Shown piece after piece: positions 33,561-44,759 of a stretch of DNA of 64,000 bases. The translations under genes were made by a program, and so were the position numbers. The DNA lies in the NCBI GenBank assembly GCA_020283515.1, contig JAHZTW010000006.1:20666144-20730143 (forward strand), given 5' to 3'. How positions within the stretch are numbered: position 1 is the stretch's first letter; each line of letters starts with the position of its first letter. The notes under the pieces were generated by a model, which was not told where the DNA came from, ran no database searches, and saw only the letters and a list, made by a program, of their open reading frames with translations. This DNA is from Alliaria petiolata. Its lineage: Eukaryota; Streptophyta; Magnoliopsida; Brassicales; Brassicaceae.

Positions 33561-36110
33561 TCAGTGCGAAAGGGGATAATGAACACCCCTCGATCCTGTG
33601 GGAGGATCTTTACTTTCCTTAATCAGAGAGATGAAATCAGCCAAAGATACATTGGAGGTTCCCTCTCTGTTTCCCTTAGAACCCTCTTGATTGGTCAAAT
33701 TGGTGTTTCTTATCACCTTAAGGTAAGCAAAGGGCCTAACCTTTCCCTTGCATTTCAGCTTGTATCTCATCTCACCACCAGCATAGAGAACAGGTTTGAG
33801 AGTCATACCTTCCAGAAGATCACCGAGGGTTGGTCCTTGGAAATAAGATTTCTTGCAAGTGATTACCTTCTTTGGTGCTTCTTGTACTTCTTCAGGTCGC
33901 CCTTCGAACATTGTATTGAGGCAGATTCCATCAAAGCTATCTCCATCATAGCATATCTCCAAGGATGGGTCTTTGGTCTTCTCAATCGTCTTCTTAAGCA
34001 CAAGGGAGTATGCGTGCTCTTTTTCATCGATCCTCTTCCCTTTCGTATCAAAGTGCATTACCAAGCTCCCGGTTAGCCTTAACTCCACCTTGCCGCTTTT
34101 GCAATCAAACATGCAACCGGCAGAAGCTAGAAAAGGTCTTCCCAACAGGAGGGTTTCCTTGACATCTTGGTCCATTTCTATTACCAGGAAGTCAAGCAGC
34201 TTCCCAACTGTCTTCCTTTCACTTCCATCGGCCAGAGATAACGGCTTCTTACAGTCGATATAAGTGTCGTAGCCGAGACGCTTAGCTGTGACTAGACTTA
34301 TCACGTTGATGCTTGCACCGAGATCACACAGACATTTATCAAAGGTGATCCCTCCGAGTGTGCATGGGAGAGTGAATGATCCTGGATCCTCTAGCTTCTT
34401 TACTACCAAGGTTTCTTCCTTAGGTTTCTCTTCACGAGCTGCTGCATTCCTTCCAATGGTTGCCATTTCATCAGCATAGAGCTTGTCCTTCAAAGCTACT
34501 AGGAAAGCTGGAATAGGCTTGGTTTTGTCGACATTGTTGAATAAATCTTCGACCTTCTTCAAGGTTTCGATCAATTCGGCCTCTTGTTCCTCTATGAGAC
34601 GCTTCTTATGCTTCTGGGGGTATGGCATCGGTGGTTTGTAGACTCGCAGGAATGGCGCTTTTGGTGGATCAGTTGCCGCTTTCTCTTCAGGGACTTCCAA
34701 AGGTTTAGAACTCCCTCCCCTTCTTAGGATGTCGATGTCCTCACCGACTTGAGCCCGCTTTGGTGAGGTGTTTTCGGCTTGATCCCGTTTTTCTTCGTCG
34801 AAAGTGGTGATCATTTGGCAATACTCCTTTGGGTTCATGACGGATTTCCCAGGAAAGTTGCTTGTTTGGCTCGTAGATGCAATGCCTTTGTTGTTTTCAA
34901 GGGCTTTAACGCGAGTGGTTAAAGCTTCAATCTTTCCGGATAGCTCCGTGTTGACACCATCTATCTTGTTATGCACTTCAGCAAAATGTTTGTGTATATC
35001 TGCGTGGATATGTGTTTGACCTTGTAGAAGTTGCTTTAGAGTGCCTTCCAAGTCAAAACTAGCTTGAGCAGGTGGGTTCCCTTGTTGTTGTTGGAAACCA
35101 GGGGGTGCAACGGCTTGTTGTCGTGGCGGGTAGCCGCCTTGAAATGGTAACCTTGGTACAAAGCCTTGTTAAGTCGTGTAAGTCACGAATTGTTTTGCTT
35201 CTCCCGCCTGCTGTTGAGGATAGGTCTGGTCATGTGGGTTTGCGACGTTCGTGCTCCGGTAGGACAGGTTATTGTTGGGTCTCCAATTGTTGTAACCTCC
35301 TTGAGCGTTTATGTAGTTAACATCTTCATACTGAACGTCCGCCCCTTCTTTGACTTGAGTGAGTTCTTCCACGAAATGGACTTCTTTTTGAGTTTAGACA
35401 AGTACTAACTTGTCAAGTTTCTCGTTTAGCTCTTTGATCACTTTTCGGCTTCCATCTATTTCTTCTTTGGAACCACGGTTGGATCTGTCGTAGTCTTCGT
35501 GGTAAGAGGAGTCACTCTGAGCTAAATTTTCGACTAGCTCGAGACCATCTTCTACGTCTTTTGCTAAGAAATTTCCATTGCTCGCCGTCTCGAGCAACAT
35601 CCGAATCTTGGGAATGACGCCTCGGTATAGAGTGCTGAGGAGTGATTCTTGGCTGAATCCATGATGAGGGCAATGAGTAGTGTAACCCTTGAATCGCTCC
35701 CAGGCTTCGCCGAAGGTCTCATTGGATTTCTGAGTAAATCCACTAATTTCGTTCCTTAATCGGGCAGTTCTCGATTTGGAGAAGAACTTCGTCAAGAAAG
35801 CCTTTTTGCATTCTGCCCACGAGGTGATAGATCTGTGGGGCTTGTGCTTCGGGATCATGTCGTGATGACTTGCCTTCCTCTTTACTTGGATCGGGGACTC
35901 CCGTTGCCTTGCTCCGATATGCGTCTTCATGGAATCCTCTTGCTGGATCTTCGTTCCGGGGTGCCTCTTTCGGGACCATGTCGCTGCTACTTATCGAGGT
36001 TCCTTATGCGCTTGTCCATATCGGCTAAGGGGCCGTGATCCATGCTCGATATCAGCTGTTCACCCTTCTTTCGAGATCTCTCTTCTTGATTTCTTCTTCG
36101 GACCATCCTC
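33561..36110 (-). pseudogene. AthC Gag-protease
   Basis: Begins MRMVRRRNQEERSRKKGEQ near 36110. The gag core reads SITSWAECKKAFLTKFFSKS to ILPKIRMLLETASNGNF-like sequence (35830-35560). The HGLPSEDP..DHL segment expected just before it is missing, so an internal deletion lies near 35840. In-frame stops are at 35394 and 35169. The 497-codon open part (35051-33561) has a helical segment, a PPMPYP linker and a protease with DPGSFTLPCTLGG and CDLGASINVIS (near 34310), ending GVHYPLSH. No RT follows: the stop is directly succeeded by the hairpin motif. The C-terminus resembles the AthB end (GGTSHPLHDPP). Confidence 0.85.
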
Positions 36111-36240
36111 ATTCACAAAGCATCTGAGAAAACACTCCAAAACATGCAAGAATATGCAAAGACCTAACCTAATGCATCTAGACCTAACATGAGTGAAAAC
36201 GTGATAAAACCTAGGATGAAAGTGCATGAATGGGTCCTAA

Positions 36241-36270
36241 CTAGTGTGAAATGTACGATAAAAACATGTA
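36241..36270. other. Junction between AthC and AthD
   Basis: Neither element has an LTR here, so the join is a truncation or recombination point rather than an insertion edge. Confidence 0.4.
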
Positions 36271-36335
36271 ATTTATAGAGATATCAATCGACACCAGTAG
36301 AAAATCGCGATGACTCGAGTTCTGGCGGACCGAAA

Positions 36336-37985
36336 TTGACCAAGGTCGACACGAGTAAGCCGACATCAGATAATAGTGTCGATCGACACCAGGAGAGTGT
36401 CGATCGACACCATTCCCAAATTTCACCAATTCAACCTGAAGCGTCAAAAGGTGCAGAGGAAAAGGTGTATAAACCTAAAACACCCTATCCCAGGCCTCCT
36501 AGAAAGTCTAAACAGGAGATAGAAGAAGCTAGATGCAAAGAAATGATGGATAAACTGATGGTTGAGCTACCCCTAGTTGATGCTGTCAAACTTTCACCTG
36601 CATTAAGAAGATATGTCAAGAGAATGGTTGTCAATGGTGTGAGTCCTGAGGAAGGAGCATTGCTTACCAGAGACATGAATGCAATTCTCTTGAACATAGT
36701 TCCAAGGAAGAAAAAGAAGGTGAGGGTTTCTGAACAAATCAGTGCTGTGATTTAGAAGGGAATTCTAGAGAAGTTACCTGATCCAGGAAACTTTATGCTA
36801 GATTGCTCAATCTCAACAAGAAGGTTTCCTCATTCTCTCTGTGATCTAGGTTCAAGTATCAACTTGATACCATACTCTGTTGCTGTTAGACTTGGAATGA
36901 CTGATTTCAAGCCAACCAGAATCTCCCTTGTCCTAACTGATCGATCAAAAAGAATTCCAGAAGGTGTTCTGGAAGATGTTTCCTTGAAGATTGAAGGTTG
37001 CATGATTCCCACAAACTTTGTGGTTTTGAAATATGATGAAGAACCTGCAGATCCTCTTATTCTGGAAAGATCATTCTTGGCTTCCGCTGGTGCCATCATT
37101 GATGTGAGGAAAGGGAAAATAGAGCTAGATTTGGGTGATGTTGTCATGAACTTTGACATGGACAAGTTAAGGGGACCATCCACCATTGATGGTCAAGCTT
37201 TTTCAGTAGATAATTCACTAGATAAAGATCCAATCCTGAAACATTCAGATGACGTTACTGCTGGGTATGACAAGGAGTTGGATACTAAAGAGCAAATGAA
37301 CAAGCTGATTGTTCAAGAGGCATTGGATGGAAATTCTGAGGAAGTTAAGGAGCTAGAAGATTGGAGTGGAAACATAGTTGTTGATCATCTCTTTAGGACT
37401 ATGAGCAGAGATGAGGTTCAGATCAATGCCAAGTTGATGGAGGAAGACGTTTTCGTCATGGAGGCAAGAATATCAGAGCTGAACTGCAGGAAAAATGCAG
37501 AAATTTGAGCTACAGATGTGGTGTCGATCGACACCAATCCTAGTGTCGATCGACACCCTCCGAAGATCACAACACAAGTCGCTTCCAATGCTGCAAGTCC
37601 ATCACATATTGTCAAACAGACGACTCCAAATCCTATAGCCCAGACACCTCGAAGAAAGCAAAGGTTTGTATTTCCTGGAATCAATTCCAAACCTCCTGAT
37701 CATCTCAATAAGAATTTAAAAGGTTCAAAGGCTACTTCACACTTACGTAAGCAACGAGATTCTCGTAGAGAGCTTGGTGTTTCTTTTGATGATTCTGCAG
37801 GAAAAAGAAGTGTCCCACCCAAACTCAAGTCCCACCCTGCTGTTGTGCCTCAATTCCTTGGTCGATCTCATGCACCTACTGCTTATACACAACCATGGAT
37901 GAGAGACATTCTTCTGGGAAGCATTCAATGCCACCCTTTGATCCACCAGACGTCTGAACCCCGACACAGTCAAGCTAATGACTGA
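36336..37985 (+). pseudogene. AthD Gag C-terminus and protease
   Basis: One frame with stops at 36753 and 37506. It starts within a gag tail (DRHHSQISPIQPE, translated from the palindromic motif), then PKTPYPRPPRKSKQE and ELPLVDAVKLSPALRRYVKRM. Protease follows: PDPGNFMLDCSI, CDLGSSINLIPYS (D-x-G, near 36846) and ADPLILERSFLASAGAIID. After the second stop the tail (VSIDTNPSVDRHPP...) ends QAND at 37985 inside the conserved GTCAAGCTAATGAC motif. Relatives carry RT at this point and here it is absent. Confidence 0.85.
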
Positions 37986-38015
37986 AAACAAGCGCTGAGT
38001 GGGAGGCAACCCACT
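37969..38015 (+). promoter_or_regulatory. Conserved motif with AGGCA-loop hairpin (AthD)
   Basis: GTCAAGCTAATGACTG, AAACAAGCGCTG, then AGTGGG-AGGCAA-CCCACT: a 6 bp stem whose sequence differs from AthC (CTTGGG/CCCAAG) but pairs perfectly. Confidence 0.75.
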
Positions 38016-39213
38016 TATAGGTAGGATTTTTCTTTGATTTTCATTTTATTTTTCACTAACATTTGGTTTTGTTTTGGATTTCATTAAAAAAAAAAAAACA
38101 GACAGACGGACGGATGTCGACCGTGGTCGACACAGAAGCTCGACATGAACAGTGTCGATCGACACTGTTCATGGTGTCGATCGACACCCCTTGGAGGTAA
38201 GTTTACTCAACTTGTTTTCTTCATATCTCTCTCAATTCTTAACGGATTTGAGTGATTTAAGAACATAAGTTGTGTAGATTTTCGTCCTCTATCCATCCTG
38301 TCTATTATCTTTTCTATTTGGTTTGTTTCTAACCTTAAGATTTAATAACACTGGGGACAGTGTTGGTTAAGTCTAGGGAAGGAAAATACTAATGTATTTT
38401 GCTCTGTCTTTTGTTTTGAGTTAGTTATGTTAGTTCAAAGTGTTTTATTGAGTCAAAATCAGTTGAAATTTTCAGTTTTTTCTTTGAACAAAACCACAAC
38501 ATATTGACACTTGAAGGACCATTACCATAGCAATTGATTGCAGCTTTTACTAGGTAGAAAGCTGCAAGTGGATCAGTCTAACAGAGAGAGTTCAAATTCC
38601 TGTTTAGAGCTTGGTATACATTGGACTTGATTCCTTTTTCAGCATTGACAAGATAAGAAAATTACAGTCTCTCCTTGATCTTCCCTTAAGAAAAGAAATA
38701 AAAGAGTCTAAGTCAAGAAATAGTGCAAAGATCCTCATGAGGCTGTCTCCTCACAAGGAACAATATTAGTGAGAGCTCATGAACTTGTCTCCTCACAAGG
38801 AACACAAGTAAAGAGCAGCACTGTTCCAAGGCTTCAAAAGAATAAGAAACAGTCAATGAAAAGATCTTAGAACACCCTGAAAATGGGCAACATTTGACTA
38901 AGGGAAGAGAAAATAGGAGAGTTGTACCAAGAAAGTCTTGTTCAGGCGCTAAGGAAGGGAAAGAATCTGTAAAGACCTTTGGTCAATACTGTTTGTTTGA
39001 GTTCGAAATTTTGAGAAGGAAGGGATCTGGACTTGAACTGGGAGATTGCTAAGCTTGTGGTAAGTACACTTAAATACTATCTAAGGTTGGCTCTATGGTA
39101 TGTGGATTCAAAAGTGATGAGTCAATGTGGCGTTCCTAAGATTACTGAATGTTTCTATTTTCAAACCTCGACTCTATTCTTGGTTTCTGTTTTGCTTGAG
39201 GGCAAGCAAAAGC
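38016..39213 (+). other. AthD 3' spacer
   Basis: Non-coding. It includes a 30 bp perfect palindrome centred on TCGATCGA at 38144-38173, a further GTGTCGATCGACAC at 38174-38187, and the GNRA hairpin module. Confidence 0.75.
38347..38382 (+). promoter_or_regulatory. GNRA hairpin plus upstream polypurine copy (AthD)
   Basis: AACACTG-GGGA-CAGTGTT (38347-38364), then GG and TTAAGTCTAGGGAAGG. This second tract resembles the AthD PPT TAAGTCTAGGGGAGT at 39214-39228 rather than the AthA version. Confidence 0.7.
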
Positions 39214-39228
39214 TAAGTCTAGGGGAGT
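39214..39228 (+). promoter_or_regulatory. AthD polypurine tract
   Basis: TAAGTCTAGGGGAGT abuts the LTR start TGATATATC. Confidence 0.85.
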
Positions 39229-40363
39229 TGATATATCATGGTTTTTACCTGTTTTTGACCATCATATAAGTCTTATTTATAGAGTCTTTTGTTATTTTTA
39301 AAGTCCTATTAGAGTCTTTACAGGTTGGAGTACGTTTTGAGCATAATTGGAGATTTTGAAGCATTTTGGAGCATTGTGGAAGAAGATGCTGAAAATGTGA
39401 AGTTGGAGAATTGTTGGATGAATATTGTCGATCGACACCACTCGAGCCAAGTCAAACCGCCTGATTTTACAAGATTGAAGAAAAGAAAATTGCCCAAAAA
39501 GTTTTCCTTATTTGCAAGAGTGCTCAATTCATGTTTTTACCCTTATATATAGTTTTCAAAGCCATTGTTTAGGCAGAATCTCATACTTTAAGAATCATAG
39601 AAGTTTAGGTTTTTTGGAGAGAAAAATCAGACTCCTTTAGAGCAGATTTGGAACTCTCTTATTTTCATCTATTGATTTCTTTTATGGTTTCTATTCAAAT
39701 TATGATTTGTGTTTCATTGATCATGTCTGAGTAGTTTGCTTGTTAGGTTTAGGGTTTTTCAAAGGTTATTAATGAATTGCTAGGTTGAGTTAAATTGTTA
39801 GGATAAAATCATTAGAGTTCTTCTTCTGGATTTGTGTTTAATGCTTATTCTAGCTTCATGACCTAGAATCTGATAATAGTTGCGAGAGTATTATTAATTG
39901 TCTGAACTAATTTTAGATGAGCAAAATACCTATTCGCAAAGAGATTTGATTTAGAATTTTGTCAACAATTGAACCTGTTATTAATGCTTGTTTGAATTGA
40001 TAGGATTTGCAAAGAGATTTGGAATTCTAGGGTTTAGACATAGATAATTTTCGCAGCGAGAGTTGGTTGATTTTACATTAGTGTTTCAAGTTCAAGAACG
40101 GTTCTTAATATTTTTCCTAACATTCTGTCTAGACCTGCAATTTGGATTCACATGAGAATTTCCGTGAACCTAGCGTTTCGTCTCCTGAATTTACTAAATC
40201 CTTAATTGCTTTCTGTTTTTAATTCCATCTTTCTTCTTAACTTAATTCGAACTTAGAAGTTTGTTGTGTGACTAACTCTTTCCCTGTGGATTCGATCCCT
40301 AAGTACTGCGACTGATCTCTTAATTTGAGAGAGTAGCTCTAGGGTAAATTTGAGAGCCTATCA
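39229..40363 (+). repeat. AthD 3' LTR
   Basis: TGATATATCATGG...GAGCCTATCA, 1135 bp. The TATA-like TATATATA is at 39544-39551. One TGTCGATCGACA palindrome is at 39426-39437 in U3. The leader resembles the solo LTR at 54542 (CATGTCTGAGTAGT...). Confidence 0.88.
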
Positions 40364-40401
40364 AGCACGAGATTCCTTTTAATTGTCACATATTTGAAGA
40401 G

Positions 40402-42523
40402 TTGACGATTCTTAAACGGATGCCTGGAAAAAGGTCGTATGGATCATTTTATGCGAGTATGCGTCCAAAATTCAATATCCTGGCCGGGGGATTCACGAGC
40501 AAAGTCGACGACTGGAGAGATAAATATTTCTTCGTTTACATTGATGACCACTCAATGGCTGATACTAGCATCTTCGTTGAGAGTCGTTGGAAAATAGAGC
40601 TCAATAGAATTTAAGTTTGCTTGTGTTATTTTGACTTGTTCGTAGCAGTTAATAACCAAAATTCTTTACCGTTTTTGCAGGTCGATTTGCTCCAATCGGT
40701 CCGCTTCCTGACGGTTTTGAAAGGAGCTTAAAGGCATTCTCCGAGCTCAGCCGTTTGTATTGGCCCGATCTAACTATTCCCAGGAGAGACCGAGCTGCTA
40801 AATCTTTGGTGAAATCCTCCCGAAAGAAAATGCCGCTCGCTCCTCGGGATGTCTCCGACTATTCAGCGGACCTGGAAGAGTTCATAAATAAATCATGCAC
40901 GAAGACGCCGACGATGGCATCGGGTTCTGATGCCAATAAAGGGAAGGGTCCCAAAGAACCTGAACCGAAACAGGCGAGTGATGCTAAGAAGGCATCTCGG
41001 GGAACCAAGAAGAAGGGTTCCAATAAGGATAGCGATGAGGTGTCCGGCCTGGTTGCTAAAGACGGGGACTCGGGCTCGGTTCGCGTCACACTTGCGGCAT
41101 GTAAGGCTGTGTAGACGCGAAGAAGATTGCTGCCGAGGTGCAGAAGACTGTCGAGGAGGCAAAGGAGAAAACAGCCAAGTCTGCTGGTAAAAGAAAATCT
41201 TCGGAGGTCAAAAAATTGACAAGGACCCCTGACAAGGCTTCGAAACGAGCTAGGTCGGATCCTATTCCGAACCCATCCGCCTTCCAATTCGAATATCACG
41301 CGAAGGAACCGCTTTCATGCGATCGTCGCGCCTGTTCCCAATTAGTTTGGAAACTTAGGGCTAGACCGATGGCAGATCCTCATGTGGAGGAGCTTTTCTA
41401 TCAGGACGATTATGAACAGTGGGATGCGGACGAAGTTCGGGTAAGATTCTTTTCTTGTTTTAATCTTAATTATATCTCATGATGGACCGTAATATATGTT
41501 TGTATAGGCGAAAAGCAGTGCGAACCGCTTGTTTGGTCGTCTAGACCGTGAAGTGAAGAGGGCCAAAGAGGCCGAAAAAGAGAAAGTGGTGGCGGAGAAG
41601 AAATTTCACGAAGTTGCTCTTAGCCTTGAGGTTGAGAAGCTTAAGTCTGAGCAGCTCGAGAAGGAAATAACCGAGCTTAAATCTCGGCTCGGAGAGTTGG
41701 AGGTCGACAACGCTCAGGTTTCTTTTGCTTTGATAATATCCACAAAGCGGGTCGAGTTCTTTCAATCAAAGACCGCTCGTCTAAGGAAGTCTCGTAAAGA
41801 AATAGCCATCTTCGCCCATAATCAGGTCGTTAGCTTTTATACCGGTCTGACCGAGAAGATGAAGAAAAGTCTGGAGCAGCGAAAGGAGGTCGAGACGATC
41901 GTGACCTCCTTGGCTCAAGCCCGTGGAGCCCGCTCTACTGCGGAGCTCGCCACAAAGCTAGGGTTGGATTTTCCTAAGGCGGCTGTTGACAAGATCGATG
42001 ACGATGTTGCCAAATGGGAAGCCAAGGTAACGCCTTTGATGAAATCTCCTTTACACAGGATGAATTTGATGCCCCTATGTTGGCTTTGCGTTATCCTCGC
42101 GATGATCTGAATGCTCGACCTACAGGGATCAACGAGTTCGGAACGAACACGCCCGTGGTAACTCTTTAAGTAGTTTCTAGACTTAAATCTCCCGAGCCTC
42201 ATGTCGAGAGTACGGCTATCGCGAAAACGATCGTTCAAACTGATGCTCCGCTAATGCTTCAGCCGGCCGACCAAATCGAGGGTGTAGCCGCAGGAACGGG
42301 TGACGTGCAACTCGAGACTCAAACGGTGGTTGATTCCACTATGGTTGACCCTGCTGACTCGTCCATGAGACTTGAGACAGAGGGAGAGCTTTCGAAGGGC
42401 GATGATCGAGCGATAGACACGGAGGAAAAAGATTCGGGCCAAGAGCCCGTTCCAGCTGAGCCAGTGAAGAAGAGTGCTGGGCTGTATGATAACAACGAAC
42501 AGATCGATATCCTCTGGGATTGA
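40402..42523 (+). pseudogene. Tat antisense ORF (putative gypsy-type transposon / Transposase_28-like protein)
   Basis: An exon to 40614 reads FYASMRPKFNILAGGFTSKVDDWRDKYFFVYI, typical of this plant family. An intron-like gap ends at a TTTTTGCAG (40672-40680), followed by RFAPIGPLPDGFERSLKAF...LYWPDLTIP. A Lys-rich region ending in a stop at 41112 continues in other frames. A second intron (donor GGTAAG near 41440, acceptor ATAG near 41508) leads to a Glu/Lys coiled coil (41529-41980), a one-base frameshift near 42025, then DEFDAPMLALRYPRDDLN and an acidic C-terminus at 42523. AATAAA is at 42639. In Tat elements such an ORF lies between integrase and 3' LTR, opposite to gag-pol. Function unknown; this copy is broken and its 5' end is cut by AthD. 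Confidence 0.75.
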
Positions 42524-42719
42524 TCACCCCTTGTTAAACTTGTTGCTTTCTTTTTCTTTTGTTTTTTGTTTATAATTCTGGTAACCCGAGCCGGGTATGA
42601 ACAAGTAACTTTTCTTGTGTTTGCCCGAGAGGGCTTTTGAATAAATTTGCCGGTTCCGGCTTTTATGAATATTTGTTTTTAATTCTGGAGTAAATTTCCA
42701 ATCTGAAACCATCATTCTT

Positions 42720-43118
42720 TGAGTTCGAATATAAACGTACGATGCGATATCGGCTTTAAACTATTTATACGACTTAGATTTTTCCTAAGTGTGAATGTAA
42801 ACGTGCGAGAGATTAAATCAGCTCGGCTTATTTATTGTTTACATGACTTAGGAATGTGCGAGACGGATCTCGGCTTTTTAATAGATAAGTGCTAATATGG
42901 TCGTGCGAGAGATTAGCTAAGCTCGGCTTATATGGATCATATGACTTGTTCCTAAGTACGAGTACCGATATGCGATCAGGTCGGCGTTTAGTTATCGATA
43001 CGACCTAGGAAATTCTAAGTTCGAATGCAAAGGTGCGAGCAAGGCCCGACTTATATGCTTTGCACGACTTAGAAGAGTGCGAGAACGGGCTCGGCTTATA
43101 GTGTGGATTATTTCACCA
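42720..43118. repeat. Tandem repeats downstream of the Tat antisense ORF
   Basis: About six degenerate units of 55-75 bp, each with GTGCGAGA, a (G)CTCGGCTTAT core, and CATACGACTTAG(G)-like halves. They fill the space between the antisense ORF and the AthB insertion. Non-coding. Confidence 0.7.
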
Positions 43119-43124
43119 CGGCAT

Positions 43125-44639
43125 TGATATATCTATATTTTGCATCATATTTCTCTCCATTTAGTGTAAGTTTGTTATCATTTATGATCCTTATTTAGCA
43201 TCATTGTATTGCATTTCGATCATTTAGAGTCTAGGATGTCTTTGCATGTTCTTTGCATGTTTTGGTGCATTTGGAGTCTTGATCAGGTGATAAGGATGCT
43301 ATGGAGGCATGAATTGAGTTGGAGAAAGATAGCATGGCACTTGGAGGGGCAAGGAGTCACTTAGAAGATGAAGCAGAAGTTTTCTCGCACAAGTTCGACC
43401 AGTATGTTCGACCAGCTGGTCGAACATGTTTTCCAGGGAGCAAGTTCGACGAAGATGTTCGACGAGCACGTCGAACATGTCTTTCAGGGGTCAGGTTTGA
43501 CCAAGATGTTCGACGAGTTGGTCGAACTGAAGACAGAAGCCAAGCGAGCAGGGGTCATGTTCGACGAAGATGTTTGACCAGCTGGTCGAACAACATTTCC
43601 AGGAGCAATGTTCGACCAAGATGTTCGACGAGTTGGTCGAACATGACATTGACGAATCCTTTTTGTCACTTTGATGGGTCCCTCCTATAAATACTCTTTA
43701 GACCTAATTTTTATGATAACTTTTATTCTCTCTTGTCATAGCTTAAGCTTTTATCCTGTTTGGGAGAAAAACCTTGTATTTGCTTTGGATCTTTAAGTTT
43801 AATGCAATATCTCTCTTGAACTTCTATTAATCTTTTCTCTAATCATGTTTAACCTTTCTCTTATCTTTGATTTGATGGGTTTAACTATGATTAGTGAGTA
43901 GTTCTTTAGGACCTTGGGGATGGGTTAGATTTAGGGTTTTCTAATGGTTCAATCTTGCAATCTAGGATAGATTCTTTCATCTCTCTTCTTATTAAGGTGT
44001 GCTTAATGCCAAATAGCTAATCTTTTGCTATTTGGATCATAAGCATTTCACACACCCACCAAGTGTTTGATGAAATGCTTGAACCAACTTTCTAAGAGAT
44101 TTACATTCCTAGCCTAAGACATTAATTGCCTAGGGTGTTTATCATGCCATTTAGACTTGTGTTTAATGCTTGCTAATTATTTTAATGCTAAAACATCATT
44201 AGTTCATTAGGGTGATTAGGAAAGGGATTATTGCCACACATCATGGATTAGTCTTAATTAGTGTTCTAGGCATAGAGAAAGCTTGTTTGAGTTGCTTAAA
44301 TGATTGCTAGGTTGGCCATTTAGATGCCCAAATCAATGATTCCATCCCTAGGTTTCATTTTAAGTAATTTGTTAATCTTGATTAGTTGTTAATTGTGTCA
44401 TTAGTACTTGATTAGTAGTAATTAAGGCTTAGTTTCATATAATTGAACTTGTAGTGTCTTTCTTAGCTAGTAGATTGCTTTCAATAGTTCCTTGTCTCCC
44501 TTATTTCGAATTTGACTTAGCTTAGACCAAACTTTGCATTCTCATTGAATCAATTTCCCAAGATGGATTGATACCTCAAATATTGCAATGATATGAGCAA
44601 TTGAGAAATTGCAAACAAGCAATAAAAAGTCTTGTTTCA
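43125..44639 (+). repeat. AthB 5' LTR
   Basis: TGATATATC...TTGTTTCA, 1515 bp, TATAAATA at 43686-43693. The U3 array at 43390-43650 is built on GTTCGACCAGCTGGTCGAAC-type units, including a perfect 24 bp palindrome at 43404-43427. The array is unlike that of its own 3' LTR. Confidence 0.92.
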
Positions 44640-44642
44640 ATT

Positions 44643-44655
44643 TGGCGCCGTTGCC
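44643..44655 (+). promoter_or_regulatory. AthB primer binding site
   Basis: TGGCGCCGTTGCC, as in AthA. Confidence 0.9.
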
Positions 44656-44759
44656 ATATTGGGATTGATTGATCATTAAGATTTGAGTTTAGTTTGAGAC
44701 TAAGTATTCCTTTTGTGTTTATTGACCATCTCATTTTCTAGATTTCAGTTTACCCTTGA

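Larger units (their letters stand above)
30770..36240 (-). mobile_element. AthC: pol-less ATHILA-like remnant, minus strand
   Basis: Read on the minus strand: gag start near 36110, gag-protease to 33561, the AGGCA-loop hairpin, a ~1 kb spacer, then ORF3 (32461-30839). There is no RT, RNase H or integrase between protease and ORF3. No LTR, PBS or PPT was found at either end, so it is truncated on both sides. Its dispersed palindromic motif is CCGATATGG/CCATATCGG (for example 32567, 33184, 33284, 36016), distinct from the motifs of the other elements. Confidence 0.75.
36271..40363 (+). mobile_element. AthD: 3' half of an ATHILA-like element without pol
   Basis: Gag-protease tail (36336-37985), the AGGCA hairpin, a 1.2 kb spacer with a GNRA hairpin, PPT, and a 1135 bp 3' LTR. 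There is no RT or integrase between the protease and the PPT. The 5' LTR and gag N-terminus are absent. The palindrome GTGTCGATCGACAC recurs through coding, spacer and LTR parts. AGCAC (40364-40368) after the LTR is the likely target duplication, with no left partner because that end is missing. Confidence 0.82.

Noticed and set aside
42028..42060. Third intron in the Tat antisense ORF (GTAACG...CACAG)
   Set aside because: At about 32 bp it is too short for a plant intron. A one-base frameshift near 42025 gives a better continuous reading (DEISFTQDEFDAP).
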